Origin: Halobacterium litoreum | GTDB lineage: Archaea; Halobacteriota; Halobacteria; Halobacteriales; Halobacteriaceae | Assembly (NCBI RefSeq): GCF_021233415.1 | Contig: NZ_CP089466.1 | Location: forward strand, 372,001-436,000 | DNA: 64,000 nt | Reading direction: 5' to 3' | Shown: one piece after another, positions 1 to 7,707 of the stretch | How the letters are laid out: each line of letters begins with the position of its first letter | Numbering within the stretch: position 1 is the stretch's first letter | Notes under the pieces: generated by a model | The model's input: only the letters and a program-made list of their open reading frames with translations | Told to the model about the DNA's origin: nothing | The model's database searches: none | Made by a program: the position numbers and the translations under genes

Positions 1-809
1 ACCGACCCCACCACGTCGCCATCGCGAAGGGCGTCGACTTAGAGAAGATGACGGCCGAAATCTTCGGACGCGAGACCGGGCTCTGCTCGGGGAAGGGCGG
101 CCACATGCACCTCTACGACCCGGACGTGAACTTCGCGTGCTCGGGCATCATCGCGCAGGGCTGTCCGCCCGCCGTCGGGGCCGGCCTCGCCGCGAAGAAG
201 CGCAACACCGACGCCGTCGCCGTCTCCTACCTCGGCGAGGGCGCAATCGACCAGGGCGGCTTCTTCGAGTCGCTGAACTTCGCGGCCGTCCACGACCTCC
301 CGGTCGTGTTCGTCGTGGAGGACAACGACTGGGCCATCTCGATGCCCCAGGAGCGCGTCACCGACGTGGAGAACGCCGCCGACCGCGCCGGCGGCTTCGA
401 CCTGCCCGGCGAGCGCGTCGAGTTCGACGACGTCTGTGCGGTGTACGAGGCCGCCGAGGACGCCGTCGGGCGCGCCAGGAGCGGCAACGGCCCGACGCTG
501 CTGTCGGTGCAGGTCCACCGCCGCATGGGCCACTTCATGGGCGACGCCGAGGCGTACCGGCCCGACGAGGACGTCGAGCGCGCGCAGAACCTCGACTGCA
601 TCCCGCGACTCGAGGACGACCTGCGGCAGGCCGGCGTGAGCGACGACGAACTGATGGAGATTCGGGAGGCCGCCGAACAGCGCGTCGACGACGCCATCGA
701 GTGGGCGAAAGACCAGCCCGAACCGGCGCCCGAGGCGACCTACGAGGACGTGTTCTCGAACCCGCCCCAGGGCCGCCCGATGGCCGCCGAACAGGGGGGT
801 GACGAGTGA
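1..809 (+). CDS. 2-oxoacid (pyruvate/acetoin-type) dehydrogenase E1 component, alpha subunit, 5'-truncated by window edge
   Basis: Thiamine-diphosphate E1 alpha subunit of a 2-oxoacid dehydrogenase complex, a cytosolic enzyme that decarboxylates a 2-oxoacid and passes the acyl group to lipoate. The reading frame is open from base 3 upstream of the first visible Met (base 48), so the true start lies outside the window. Visible hallmarks are SGKGGHMHLYD near the start, then the TPP/Mg motif beginning GEGAIDQGGFFESLNFA and ending in EDNDWAIS, and later the phosphorylation-loop-like GPTLLSVQVHRRMGHFMGD. The stop overlaps the E1 beta start (TGATG), so the two are translationally coupled. The 2-oxoacid cannot be read from sequence; the fold resembles acetoin/pyruvate E1 enzymes. 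Confidence 0.93.
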   Translation, partial: RPHHVAIAKGVDLEKMTAEIFGRETGLCSGKGGHMHLYDPDVNFACSGIIAQGCPPAVGAGLAAKKRNTDAVAVSYLGEGAIDQGGFFESLNFAAVHDLPVVFVVEDNDWAISMPQERVTDVENAADRAGGFDLPGERVEFDDVCAVYEAAEDAVGRARSGNGPTLLSVQVHRRMGHFMGDAEAYRPDEDVERAQNLDCIPRLEDDLRQAGVSDDELMEIREAAEQRVDDAIEWAKDQPEPAPEATYEDVFSNPPQGRPMAAEQGGDE

Positions 810-1828
810 TGAGCCAGCAGGCCAGCGAGCGCGAGGTGACGATGAGTCGCGCGATGGTCGACGCCATCGCGACCGAGATGCGCGAGAACGACGAGGTGTT
901 CTACATGGGCGAGGACGTCGCCGACTACGGCGGCATCTTCGACTCCACGCAGGGCCTCCTAGACGAGTTCGGACACGACCGCGTGATGGACGTGCCCATC
1001 AGCGAGACGGCGTACATCGGCGCCGCGACGGGCGCCGCGATGGAGGGGATGCGCCCCATCGCGGAACTGATGTTCACCGACTTCCTGGGGGTGTGCTTCG
1101 ACCAGATATACAACGCGATGGCGAAGCACACGTACATGAGCGGCGGGCAGGTCTCGGTGCCGATGGTCCTCACCACGGCGGTCGGCGGGACGTACAACGA
1201 CGCCGCCCAGCACTCCCAGACGCTGTACGGGACGTTCGCCCACCTCCCCGGAATGAAGGTCGTGGTGCCGTCGAACGCCCGCGACGCGAAGGGCCTGATG
1301 CACGCCGCCATCCGGGACGACGACCCGGTCGTCTACATGTTCCACAAGCGCTTGATGGGACTCGGGTGGATGCCCGCCCCGGAGGGCCCGAAGACCGCCG
1401 TCCCCGAGGAGGACTACGAGGTGCCAATCGGGGAGGCCGAGGTGAAACGCGAGGGGGCCGACGTGTCCATCGTCACGCTCGGCCTGCACGTCCACCGCGC
1501 GCTGGCGGCCGCCGAAACGCTGGCCGACGACGGCGTCGACGCCGAGGTTATCGACCTGCGGTCGCTCGTCCCGCTGGACCGCGAGGCGATTCTCGACTCG
1601 GTGCGGAAGACGGGCCGCCTCGTCGTCGTGGACGAGGACTACCACTCCTTTGGCCTCACCGGCGAGATTTCCGCGCTCGCCACGGAGCGCGCGTGGGACG
1701 ACCTCGAAGCGCCGCCCGAGCGCGTCGCCAGCCCCGACGTGCCGATTCCCTACTCGCGGCCGCTCGAACAGGAGTTCCTCGCCGATAGCGAAGATATCGC
1801 CGACGCCGCCAACCGCGTCACAGAATGA
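809..1828 (+). CDS. 2-oxoacid dehydrogenase E1 component, beta subunit
   Basis: Transketolase-like beta subunit that pairs with the upstream E1 alpha. The start is the ATG at 809, overlapping the E1 alpha stop; a GTG lies one codon earlier. The 339-residue product has the usual length for E1 beta. It shows the N-terminal pyrimidine-binding region (EVFYMGEDVADYGG, then SETAYIGAATGAAMEG) and the C-terminal domain with VIDLRSLVPLDREAI and VVDEDYHSFG. Its stop overlaps the next ATG (ATGA), so E1 alpha, E1 beta and the lipoyl protein form one operon. No E2 acyltransferase or E3 dihydrolipoamide dehydrogenase follows on this side. Confidence 0.94.
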   Translation: MSQQASEREVTMSRAMVDAIATEMRENDEVFYMGEDVADYGGIFDSTQGLLDEFGHDRVMDVPISETAYIGAATGAAMEGMRPIAELMFTDFLGVCFDQIYNAMAKHTYMSGGQVSVPMVLTTAVGGTYNDAAQHSQTLYGTFAHLPGMKVVVPSNARDAKGLMHAAIRDDDPVVYMFHKRLMGLGWMPAPEGPKTAVPEEDYEVPIGEAEVKREGADVSIVTLGLHVHRALAAAETLADDGVDAEVIDLRSLVPLDREAILDSVRKTGRLVVVDEDYHSFGLTGEISALATERAWDDLEAPPERVASPDVPIPYSRPLEQEFLADSEDIADAANRVTE

Positions 1829-2064
1829 CCGACGTCGACCCAGCGAGCGTCTGGCCCGAGGACGCCGACGACGTCGACGAGGCCGTCGTGGCGAACTGGT
1901 TCGTGCGCGACGGCGCGAGCGTCGAGGAAGGCGAGACGGTCGCCGAGATTCAAATCGAGAAGGTGAGCGTGGACGTGCCCGCGCCCGCCTCGGGGACGAT
2001 AGCGCGCCTCGTCGAGGAGAGCGGGGAGTTCCGCCGCGGCGACGCCATCGCGCGCATCGACTGA
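1825..2064 (+). CDS. stand-alone lipoyl (biotinyl/lipoyl attachment) domain protein
   Basis: A 79-residue protein made of a single lipoyl domain. The motif AEIQIEKVSVDVPAPASG places the predicted lipoylated lysine at K46 on the hairpin turn. Normally this domain is the N-terminal part of E2; here it ends after the domain with no E2 catalytic core. The start overlaps the E1 beta stop by ATGA, so it is expected to be made in step with E1. It is likely the swinging-arm substrate of this E1, handing the acyl group to an E2 encoded elsewhere. A biotinyl carrier role is less likely given the E1 context and the EKV sequence. Confidence 0.9.
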   Translation: MTDVDPASVWPEDADDVDEAVVANWFVRDGASVEEGETVAEIQIEKVSVDVPAPASGTIARLVEESGEFRRGDAIARID

Positions 2065-2080
2065 CCGGGAGTCGCCCCGC

Positions 2081-2368
2081 TCACGTGACCTCGAACCCCT
2101 CCTCGCGGAGGAGGTCGGGGACGCGGTCGCTGTGGTCGCCCTGCAGTTCGATGGTGTCGCCGTTCACGGTGCCGCCTGCCGCGACTTTCTTCTTCAGCCG
2201 GCTGGCGACGGCGTCCACGTCCACGCTGTTCGTGTCGAACCCCTCCACGACGGTGACCGGCTTGTCGTACCGCCGTTTCTCGACGCGCACCGTCAACTGC
2301 TGGGTGGCGGCGTCGAGGTCCGCGGTCGGGTCGTCGGGAATCCCCTCGAACGGGTCGTCCTCGGCCAT
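2081..2368 (-). CDS. SUI1/eIF1-family translation factor
   Basis: A 95-residue SUI1-domain protein, the archaeal relative of eukaryotic initiation factor 1, which acts on the small ribosomal subunit during start-codon choice. The SUI1 core is visible as LTVRVEKRRYDKPVTVVEGFD, then VASRLKKKVAAGGTVNGDTIELQGDH and a C-terminal VPDLLREEGFEV. The start at 2368 is chosen because the family begins just before an acidic stretch (MAEDDPFEGIPDD); a longer open frame upstream has no support. It converges tail-to-tail on the lipoyl-domain gene with a 16-base gap. Confidence 0.88.
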   Translation of the reverse strand: MAEDDPFEGIPDDPTADLDAATQQLTVRVEKRRYDKPVTVVEGFDTNSVDVDAVASRLKKKVAAGGTVNGDTIELQGDHSDRVPDLLREEGFEVT

Positions 2369-2488
2369 ACCGAGGGGTACGGTAGCGAGACGCAAAGCCG
2401 TGTCGCGCGAGCGTCGCCGGCCGGGACTTTCGAGCCGGTGGCTGTCGGCACGGCACAAGAAAAATCGGGGAACGGAAATTCCGAGAAC

Positions 2489-3748
2489 TTACGCGAGGTC
2501 GTGGATGCGCTCGACGACTTCCTCGGCGTACTCGCTCGCGGCGAGTTTGACGCCGCCCTCGACCTGCCGTTCGAGGTCGTACGTGACGCGGTGCTCGCTG
2601 ATCTGGGCTTCGACGGCGTCGTGGACGAGGTCCGCGGCGTCGTCCCAGCCGATGTACTCCAGCATGAGCTTGCCGGAGAGAATCATCGCGGTCGGGTTCG
2701 CCTTGTCCTTACCGGCGTGCTTCGGCGCGGAGCCGTGGACCGGCTCTGCGAGCACGCGGCCGTCGCCGAAGTTCGCGCCCGGCGCGATGCCGAGGCCGCC
2801 GATTTGGGCGCCCGCGGCGTCCGAGAGGTAGTCGCCGTTGAGGTTCGGCATCGCGAGCACGTCGTAGTTCTCCGTGCGCGTGAGGAGTTGCTGGAGCATG
2901 TTGTCGGCGATGCGGTCCTTGACGACGACCACGTCGTCGGGCGCCTCGCCGTCGTACTCGTCCCAGAGCGTGTCCTCGTCGATGGTTTCCTCGGGGAACT
3001 CCTCTTCGGCGACCTCGTAGCCCCAGTCGCGGAACGCGCCCTCGGTGAACTTCATGATGTTACCCTTGTGGACGAGGGTGACCGAGTCGCGGTCGTTCTC
3101 GATGGCGTACTGGATGGCGCGGCGAACGAGACGCTTCGTGCCGTACTCCGTAATCGGCTTGACGCCGATGCCGACGTCGCCGTCGTGGATGGTGGCGTCG
3201 AAGCCCATGTCGTCCTCGACGAAGTCACGGACCTGCTCGACTTCGTCCGTGCCGGCCTCCCACTCGATGCCCGCGTAGACGTCCTCGGTGTTCTCCCGGA
3301 AGTTCACCATGTCCATCTTCTCCGGCTCCTTGACGGGGGACGGAACGCCGTCGAGGTAGTACGTCGGGCGGACGTTCGCGTAGAGGTCGAGTTTCTTGCG
3401 GAGCGCGACGTTCAGGCTGCGGAAGCCGGCACCGACCGGCGTCGTGAGCGGGCCCTTGATGGCGACGCGGTGCTCGCGGATGGCCTCGACGGTCTCCTCG
3501 GGGAGGTTCTCGTCGTACTTCTCGCGGGCGTCCTCGCCGGCGTACACGTCCATCCACTGGATGCTTCGGCCTGTCGCCTCGGCGGCGGCGTCGAGTACCT
3601 TCTGGGCGGCCGGGCCGACGTCCTTCCCGATGCCGTCGCCGTGGAGAACCGGGATGATGGGCTCGTCGGGGACGTGAAGAACGTCGTTGTCCTCGTCGTA
3701 CGTGATCTTCTCCCCGCTCTCCGGGGCGTCGATCTTGTCGTAGGTCAT
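2489..3748 (-). CDS. icd: isocitrate dehydrogenase (NADP-type)
   Basis: Cytosolic TCA-cycle enzyme that oxidises isocitrate to 2-oxoglutarate and CO2. The 419-residue product matches the family. Visible hallmarks are PVLHGDGIGKDVGPAAQKVL, the isocitrate-binding RSLNVALRKKLDLYANVRP, NFRENTEDVYAGIEWE and, near the C terminus, LNGDYLSDAAGAQIGGLG followed by EPVHGSAPKHAGKDKANPTA. The start at 3748 leaves an acidic N-terminal extension usual in haloarchaea; a longer frame upstream is not needed. A TATA-like box on the minus strand at 3774-3782 lies about 30 bases upstream, which fits a leaderless message. It stands alone. Confidence 0.96.
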   Translation of the reverse strand: MTYDKIDAPESGEKITYDEDNDVLHVPDEPIIPVLHGDGIGKDVGPAAQKVLDAAAEATGRSIQWMDVYAGEDAREKYDENLPEETVEAIREHRVAIKGPLTTPVGAGFRSLNVALRKKLDLYANVRPTYYLDGVPSPVKEPEKMDMVNFRENTEDVYAGIEWEAGTDEVEQVRDFVEDDMGFDATIHDGDVGIGVKPITEYGTKRLVRRAIQYAIENDRDSVTLVHKGNIMKFTEGAFRDWGYEVAEEEFPEETIDEDTLWDEYDGEAPDDVVVVKDRIADNMLQQLLTRTENYDVLAMPNLNGDYLSDAAGAQIGGLGIAPGANFGDGRVLAEPVHGSAPKHAGKDKANPTAMILSGKLMLEYIGWDDAADLVHDAVEAQISEHRVTYDLERQVEGGVKLAASEYAEEVVERIHDLA

Positions 3749-3773
3749 TGTCGTTTGCAACTCGGAGGATGCG

Positions 3774-3782
3774 CCTAAAAGG
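3774..3782 (-). promoter_or_regulatory. TATA-like promoter element of icd
   Basis: On the minus strand the sequence reads CCTTTTAGG, centred about 30 bases before the icd start codon. This AT-rich box in very GC-rich surroundings has the position expected of a haloarchaeal TATA box on a leaderless mRNA. The call is by position and composition only. Confidence 0.45.
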
Positions 3783-3910
3783 ACTGCTGTTTCGGACGCC
3801 CGCGTCAAACCTTGCCGCGGTCGGAATCGCGGTCTGCGGTCGGTCCGGTGGGGAGCGGTGCGGACCGCGAACCCGCACCGACTAAGACGCCGCGAGCGGG
3901 AGAACCGCTA

Positions 3911-4816
3911 ATGCGAGTCATCGTACACGGCGGCGCAGGCGGCAGTCCCGACGAACCGGAACCCCGGCAGGCGACACTCGACGAGGCGGCCGACGCGGGC
4001 GCGAGCGAGACCGACCCCGTGGACGCCGTCGAATCGGCGATTCGCGTGCTGGAAGGCGACGCGCGGTTCAACGCCGGGTCGGGCGGCGCGGTGCAGTCCG
4101 ACGGCGTGATTCGGACGGACGCGGGCGTGATGACCAGCGACCGGGAGGCCGGCGCGGCGGCGTCGATGCCGGGCGTCGAGGCCGCCGTCTCGGTCGCGCG
4201 TGCCGTGATGGAGGAGACGCCCCACGTCCTGCTGAACGGCGTGCACGCCGTCGACTTCGCGGCGGACGTGGGCGTGGACGTGGAGTGCGACCTCTGGACC
4301 AAGGACACCCGCGAGCGCTGGGACGACCTCGACGACCACCCCGAGGGCACGCCCACCGAGCACCTCGCGTGGATTCGCGACAAGTTCGGAGAAACGGACC
4401 CGGACGGACGGGACGAGGGTGGGGACGGCTACGAGAAGGACCACGACACCGTCGGCGCCGTCGCCTTCGACGGCGGCCGGTTCGCCGCCGCCACCTCCAC
4501 GGGCGGTCGCTGGCTGGCGCTCGCCGGGCGCGTCGGCGACGTGCCCCAAATCGGGTCGGGGTTCTACGCCGCGCCCGCCGGCGCGGCGTCCGCCACCGGC
4601 GCGGGCGAGGACATCGCGAAGACGACGCTCACGCGGCGCGCCGTCCGCCACCTCGAATCCGGGCTGGACGCCCAGCAGGCCGCCGACCGCGCCATCGAGG
4701 AGTTCGGCGAACTCACGGGGTCGTCGTCGGGCGTCATCGTCCTCGACGACGACGGGAACGCGGGGGAGGCGTTCAACTCCGAGCAGATGCAGACTGCGGT
4801 AGCCCGAACGGAGTGA
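3911..4816 (+). CDS. isoaspartyl peptidase / plant-type L-asparaginase (Ntn hydrolase)
   Basis: A 301-residue member of the T2 asparaginase family, which hydrolyses asparagine and/or isoaspartyl dipeptides from damaged proteins. The N terminus MRVIVHGGAGG and the block FNAGSGGAVQSDGVIRTDAG are family signatures. The autocleavage site is HDTVGAVA, making T180 the predicted catalytic N-terminal threonine after self-cleavage; the substrate-binding TSTGG and GSGFYA follow. The ATG at 3911 is chosen because MRVIVHGGAGG is the family start. The stop codon lies inside the first hairpin of the repeat array at 4797-4990. Confidence 0.93.
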   Translation: MRVIVHGGAGGSPDEPEPRQATLDEAADAGASETDPVDAVESAIRVLEGDARFNAGSGGAVQSDGVIRTDAGVMTSDREAGAAASMPGVEAAVSVARAVMEETPHVLLNGVHAVDFAADVGVDVECDLWTKDTRERWDDLDDHPEGTPTEHLAWIRDKFGETDPDGRDEGGDGYEKDHDTVGAVAFDGGRFAAATSTGGRWLALAGRVGDVPQIGSGFYAAPAGAASATGAGEDIAKTTLTRRAVRHLESGLDAQQAADRAIEEFGELTGSSSGVIVLDDDGNAGEAFNSEQMQTAVARTE

Positions 4817-4990
4817 GGGCTACCGGAATGTGCGAACGCTGAGCGAAGCGAGGCGTGAGCAGCGCGGTCTCGACCGTAGGGAGGGACCTCGTTACGGCGA
4901 GCGGGGAGCGCGTGCCCGACCGCAGGGAGGGCACGGGACGACGAACGGCGACCGGAGGGAGCCGCGAGCGTTCGAACGGAGCGAGCGAAC
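4797..4990. repeat. array of six stem-loops with near-constant 11-base loop and variable paired stems
   Basis: Six hairpins in about 195 bases, each with an 11-base loop close to GAVCGNAGNGA but different stems. Unit 1: stem CGGTAGCCC/GGGCTACCG (4797-4805, 4817-4825), loop GAACGGAGTGA. Unit 2: 4836-4840 with 4852-4856, loop GAGCGAAGCGA. Unit 3: 4866-4871 with 4883-4888, loop GACCGTAGGGA. Unit 4: CGTGCCC/GGGCACG (4911-4917, 4929-4935), loop GACCGCAGGGA. Unit 5: CGGC/GCCG (4946-4949, 4961-4964), loop GACCGGAGGGA. Unit 6: GTTCG/CGAAC (4970-4974, 4986-4990), loop AACGGAGCGAG. The first overlaps the end of the asparaginase gene. Function unknown; could be RNA-level structure, termination or a DNA repeat family. 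Confidence 0.7.
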
Positions 4991-5058
4991 CGGGCATGAG
5001 TGAGACGCCGATTTTGGTCCTCGTTGGCTTCTTCACTCGGGCGGGCGTGGGTCGTGGT

Positions 5059-5325
5059 ATGGCCTCTCGGTTGTTCTTCGACGGTAACGAACTAGATGTG
5101 GGCGCGGTGTGGCGCGAGGCGCTGCCGGTGGCGGCGCTGGTCGCGGCGTTCGGTGCGGCGGCGCTCGTGCCGGTCGCGTTGAACTGGCTGCTGGTGGAGA
5201 CGATGGGGTTCCTGTCGGTGTTCTCGGTGTTGCTCGGGTTCGCCAGCCAGTTCGTGCTCGCCGTCGGGGTGGGCGTAGTTCTGTTGTACGTGGTGGCACG
5301 CGGCAACGAAATAGCAGAAGCGTGA
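5059..5325 (+). CDS. small two-helix membrane protein, unknown function
   Basis: An 88-residue protein with a short polar N terminus (MASRLFFDGNELDVGAVWRE) and two predicted membrane helices: ALPVAALVAAFGAAALVPVA at about residues 21-40 and a longer hydrophobic run at about 50-80 ending VGVVLLYVVARG. The ATG at 5059 is preferred; an in-frame ATG at 4996 would add residues with no recognisable feature. The stop overlaps the start of the next gene (GTGA), so the two membrane proteins are probably co-translated. I do not recognise a named function; it looks like a conserved haloarchaeal family. Confidence 0.7.
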   Translation: MASRLFFDGNELDVGAVWREALPVAALVAAFGAAALVPVALNWLLVETMGFLSVFSVLLGFASQFVLAVGVGVVLLYVVARGNEIAEA

Positions 5326-5726
5326 CTCTCCACTCGCTCCTGTTCGGTCCCGACGAGACGCCGGTCACGCGCGGGCTTCCAGCCGTGCTCGCGTCGGCCG
5401 CGGGCTGCGCGCTCCTGATGGCGTGGACGCTGTCCGGGCAGTCCGGCGGCGTCGTCTTCCCGCTGTGGGCCGTCGCGGTCGGCCTCGCCGGGGGCTTCGG
5501 CTACGCGTACCGGTACGACGCGCTCGTCGTCTGCGTGGCCGTTGGCGTCGCCGCGTTCGCCGGGTCCGACCTCGGTTTCCACGCGATTCACGGCGGCGAA
5601 CCGGTCGTCGGAACCCTCGTGGACTTCGCGTCGGACCCGGAGCCGTCGGCGCTCGGCGCGCTGTTCGGCGGTGCCGGCGGCGTCGCGGGCGCGGCGGCGC
5701 GCCGGGTCGTCTCGCTCGTCCGGTAG
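5322..5726 (+). CDS. small multi-helix membrane protein, unknown function
   Basis: A 134-residue protein starting at a GTG that overlaps the preceding stop (GTGA). Predicted helices are LPAVLASAAGCALLMAWTL, VVFPLWAVAVGLAGGFGYAY, ALVVCVAVGVAAFAGSD and a C-terminal ALGALFGGAGGVAGAAARR. It has no catalytic motif I can recognise. Tight coupling with the 88-residue membrane protein suggests the two act together in the membrane. The methionine aminopeptidase gene follows 56 bases downstream on the same strand but is probably separately expressed. Confidence 0.7.
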   Translation: MTLHSLLFGPDETPVTRGLPAVLASAAGCALLMAWTLSGQSGGVVFPLWAVAVGLAGGFGYAYRYDALVVCVAVGVAAFAGSDLGFHAIHGGEPVVGTLVDFASDPEPSALGALFGGAGGVAGAAARRVVSLVR

Positions 5727-5782
5727 TCCGCCGTCGGGGGCGACCCACAACCTCTTTGCCGCGCTCGGGCGAATCCTCGGGC

Positions 5783-6673
5783 ATGACAGACAGCGTCGAA
5801 GTCGGTTCGGAGGCCTACGAGCAGTACGTGGAGGCCGGCGAGATTCTCACGCAGGTGATGGACGAGGCGGCCGACCGCATCGAGGTCGGCGTCACCCAAC
5901 TGGAGGTCGCGGAGTTCGCCGAGGAGCGCATCCGCGAACTCGGCGGGAAGCCGGCGTTCCCGGTCAACATCAGCGTCGACGAGGAGGCCAGTCACGCCGC
6001 GCCCGGCCGCGACGACGAGACGGAGTTCGGCGAGGAGATGGTGTGTCTCGACGTCGGCGTCCACGTCGACGGCCACATCGCGGACGCCGCGACCACCGTC
6101 GACCTCTCGGGCAACCCCGAACTCGTGGAGGCCGCCGAGGAAGCCCTCGACGCCGCAATCGACGCCGTCGCGCCGGGCGTCCACACGGGCGAAATCGGCG
6201 CGGAGATTCAGGACGTCATCGAGGCCTACGGCTACAACCCCATCGTGAACCTCACCGGGCACGGGATGGACGTGTACGACGCGCACACCGGGCCGAGCGT
6301 GCCGAACCGCGCGGTCGATACGGGCGTCGAACTGCAGGTCGGGGACGTGCTCGCCATCGAGCCGTTCGCGACCGACGGCACCGGAAAAGTCACCGAGGGG
6401 TCGGACACCGAAATCTACGAGGTCGTCGGCGAGGGGAACGTCCGCGACCGCCGCGCCCGCCAACTCCTAGACGACCTCGAAGCGTTCGACGGCCTGCCGT
6501 TCGCGGCGCGCTGGCTGGACTCCTCTCGGGCGGAGATGAGCCTGCGGCGACTGGAGATGGCGGACATCGTGCGCTCGTACCCGGTGCTGAAGGAGGCAGA
6601 GGGCAACCTCGTCAGTCAGGACGAGCACACGCTAATCGTCACCGAGGACGGCTGTGACGTCGTGACGAACTGA
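5783..6673 (+). CDS. map: methionine aminopeptidase, type II
   Basis: A 296-residue metalloprotease that removes the initiator methionine from nascent proteins. The five metal ligands of the pita-bread fold are visible: D90 (CLDVGVH), D101 (HIADAATT), H160 (LTGHGMD), E193 (AIEPFAT) and E281 (QDEHTLI). The roughly 60-residue insert between H160 and the C terminus makes it the archaeal/eukaryotic type II. The ATG at 5783 gives the normal N terminus of an archaeal enzyme without extension. It stands alone, with a membrane-protein pair before it and a converging zinc-finger gene after it. Confidence 0.95.
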   Translation: MTDSVEVGSEAYEQYVEAGEILTQVMDEAADRIEVGVTQLEVAEFAEERIRELGGKPAFPVNISVDEEASHAAPGRDDETEFGEEMVCLDVGVHVDGHIADAATTVDLSGNPELVEAAEEALDAAIDAVAPGVHTGEIGAEIQDVIEAYGYNPIVNLTGHGMDVYDAHTGPSVPNRAVDTGVELQVGDVLAIEPFATDGTGKVTEGSDTEIYEVVGEGNVRDRRARQLLDDLEAFDGLPFAARWLDSSRAEMSLRRLEMADIVRSYPVLKEAEGNLVSQDEHTLIVTEDGCDVVTN

Positions 6674-6724
6674 GCGGGCGTCCGTCGGTGAAAGATAAAG
6701 TGAGGTAGGTCCCGGCGGCAGCGG

Positions 6725-6895
6725 TTACGCGTTGTTCATGCGCTGGCTCGTCTCCTCGCCACACGCGCGACACGTCGCAACTCGGTACGGTTCGCGGGAG
6801 AATTCGGCGTTCTCCGACTTCGAACTCTCAGTTCTGAGTTCGACGGAGACCTGGTGAGGGGTCTCTCGACCGCAGTTCTCACACTGCTCCGTCAT
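6725..6895 (-). CDS. small zinc-ribbon protein
   Basis: A 56-residue protein with two CxxC knuckles (CENCGRETPH at residues 5-14 and CRACGEET at 42-49), separated by a polar segment. This is the pattern of a single zinc beta-ribbon. Haloarchaea carry many such short zinc-finger proteins, and several affect biofilm or swarming, but I cannot assign this one. The start at 6895 begins right before the first knuckle. An oligo-T/AT-rich stretch on the minus strand near 6959-6970 may be its promoter, about 65 bases upstream. Confidence 0.75.
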   Translation of the reverse strand: MTEQCENCGRETPHQVSVELRTESSKSENAEFSREPYRVATCRACGEETSQRMNNA

Positions 6896-7124
6896 CCCGT
6901 CAGACTGTGGTGACTTACTCGCCAATGGAACCACCCTCGAATCTCTCGACACACGCCACAAATAAAAAAGGTTCAGTATGACACGGCGGCGACGGTGCGG
7001 AGCGGAGCATCGGAGAGCGGGCGATAGAGCGAGTTTCCGCGCTGATTCTCGGTTGCGCACCGGCGAGCCGATTCGCCACGCGCGCCACCGAAACACTCCT
7101 GACTCGCGGCGCCGAGGCGTCGGT

Positions 7125-7667
7125 ATGGAGCAGGTGTTCGCGCCGTGGCGCATCGAGTGGGTGGAACGCGAGGAGCAAAACGAGGACGTGGACTGCGTGT
7201 TCTGCGAGTACCCCGAGCGCGAGGACGCCCGCGACCACCTCGTCGTCGCGCGCTCCGAGCACGCGACGGTGATGCTGAACAACTATCCCTACAATCCGGG
7301 CCACTGCATGGTGATTCCGGACGCCCACACCGGGGAGTACACCGACCTCGGGGAGGCCGAACTGCTCGACCACGCGCGCCTGAAGCAGGCGACCTTCGAC
7401 GCGCTCGATGCCGCGCTGAACCCGGACGGCTTCAACGCCGGCCTGAATCTCGGCGGCGGCGCGGCGGGCGGGAGCATCGACGACCACCTCCACACGCACG
7501 TCGTGCCGCGGTGGAGCGGCGACACGAACTTCATGCCTGTCGTCGGCGACACGAAGGTCATCGTGGAGGCGTTAGACGACACGTACGACCGCCTGCACGA
7601 GGCGTTTCTCTCCCGCGAGGGCGCCAGCGAGGGCGCGAGCGGTGCGGTCGTCCTCGATTTCGACTGA
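7125..7667 (+). CDS. HIT-family nucleotide hydrolase/transferase with N-terminal zinc site
   Basis: A 180-residue histidine-triad protein. The catalytic triad is HLHTHVVPRW (H121, H123, H125). A CVFC pair (C24, C27), with H60 in NPGHCMVIP, suggests the zinc site seen in Fhit/AP4A-phosphorylase-like branch members. The N terminus EQVFAPWRIEWV is typical of archaeal and actinobacterial diadenosine polyphosphate hydrolase-like HIT proteins, which cleave dinucleoside polyphosphates or NMP conjugates. The ATG at 7125 is chosen because MEQVFAPWR is the conserved start. The next gene starts 40 bases downstream on the same strand. Confidence 0.92.
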   Translation: MEQVFAPWRIEWVEREEQNEDVDCVFCEYPEREDARDHLVVARSEHATVMLNNYPYNPGHCMVIPDAHTGEYTDLGEAELLDHARLKQATFDALDAALNPDGFNAGLNLGGGAAGGSIDDHLHTHVVPRWSGDTNFMPVVGDTKVIVEALDDTYDRLHEAFLSREGASEGASGAVVLDFD

Positions 7668-7707
7668 ATCGAAACGACGAAAGTGGGGGCGCCCCGAGGG
7701 CCACGTG

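Noticed and set aside
4797-4990. CRISPR array or tandem repeat
   Set aside because: No constant repeat separated by equal spacers; only the loops recur while the stems vary, and no cas gene is near.
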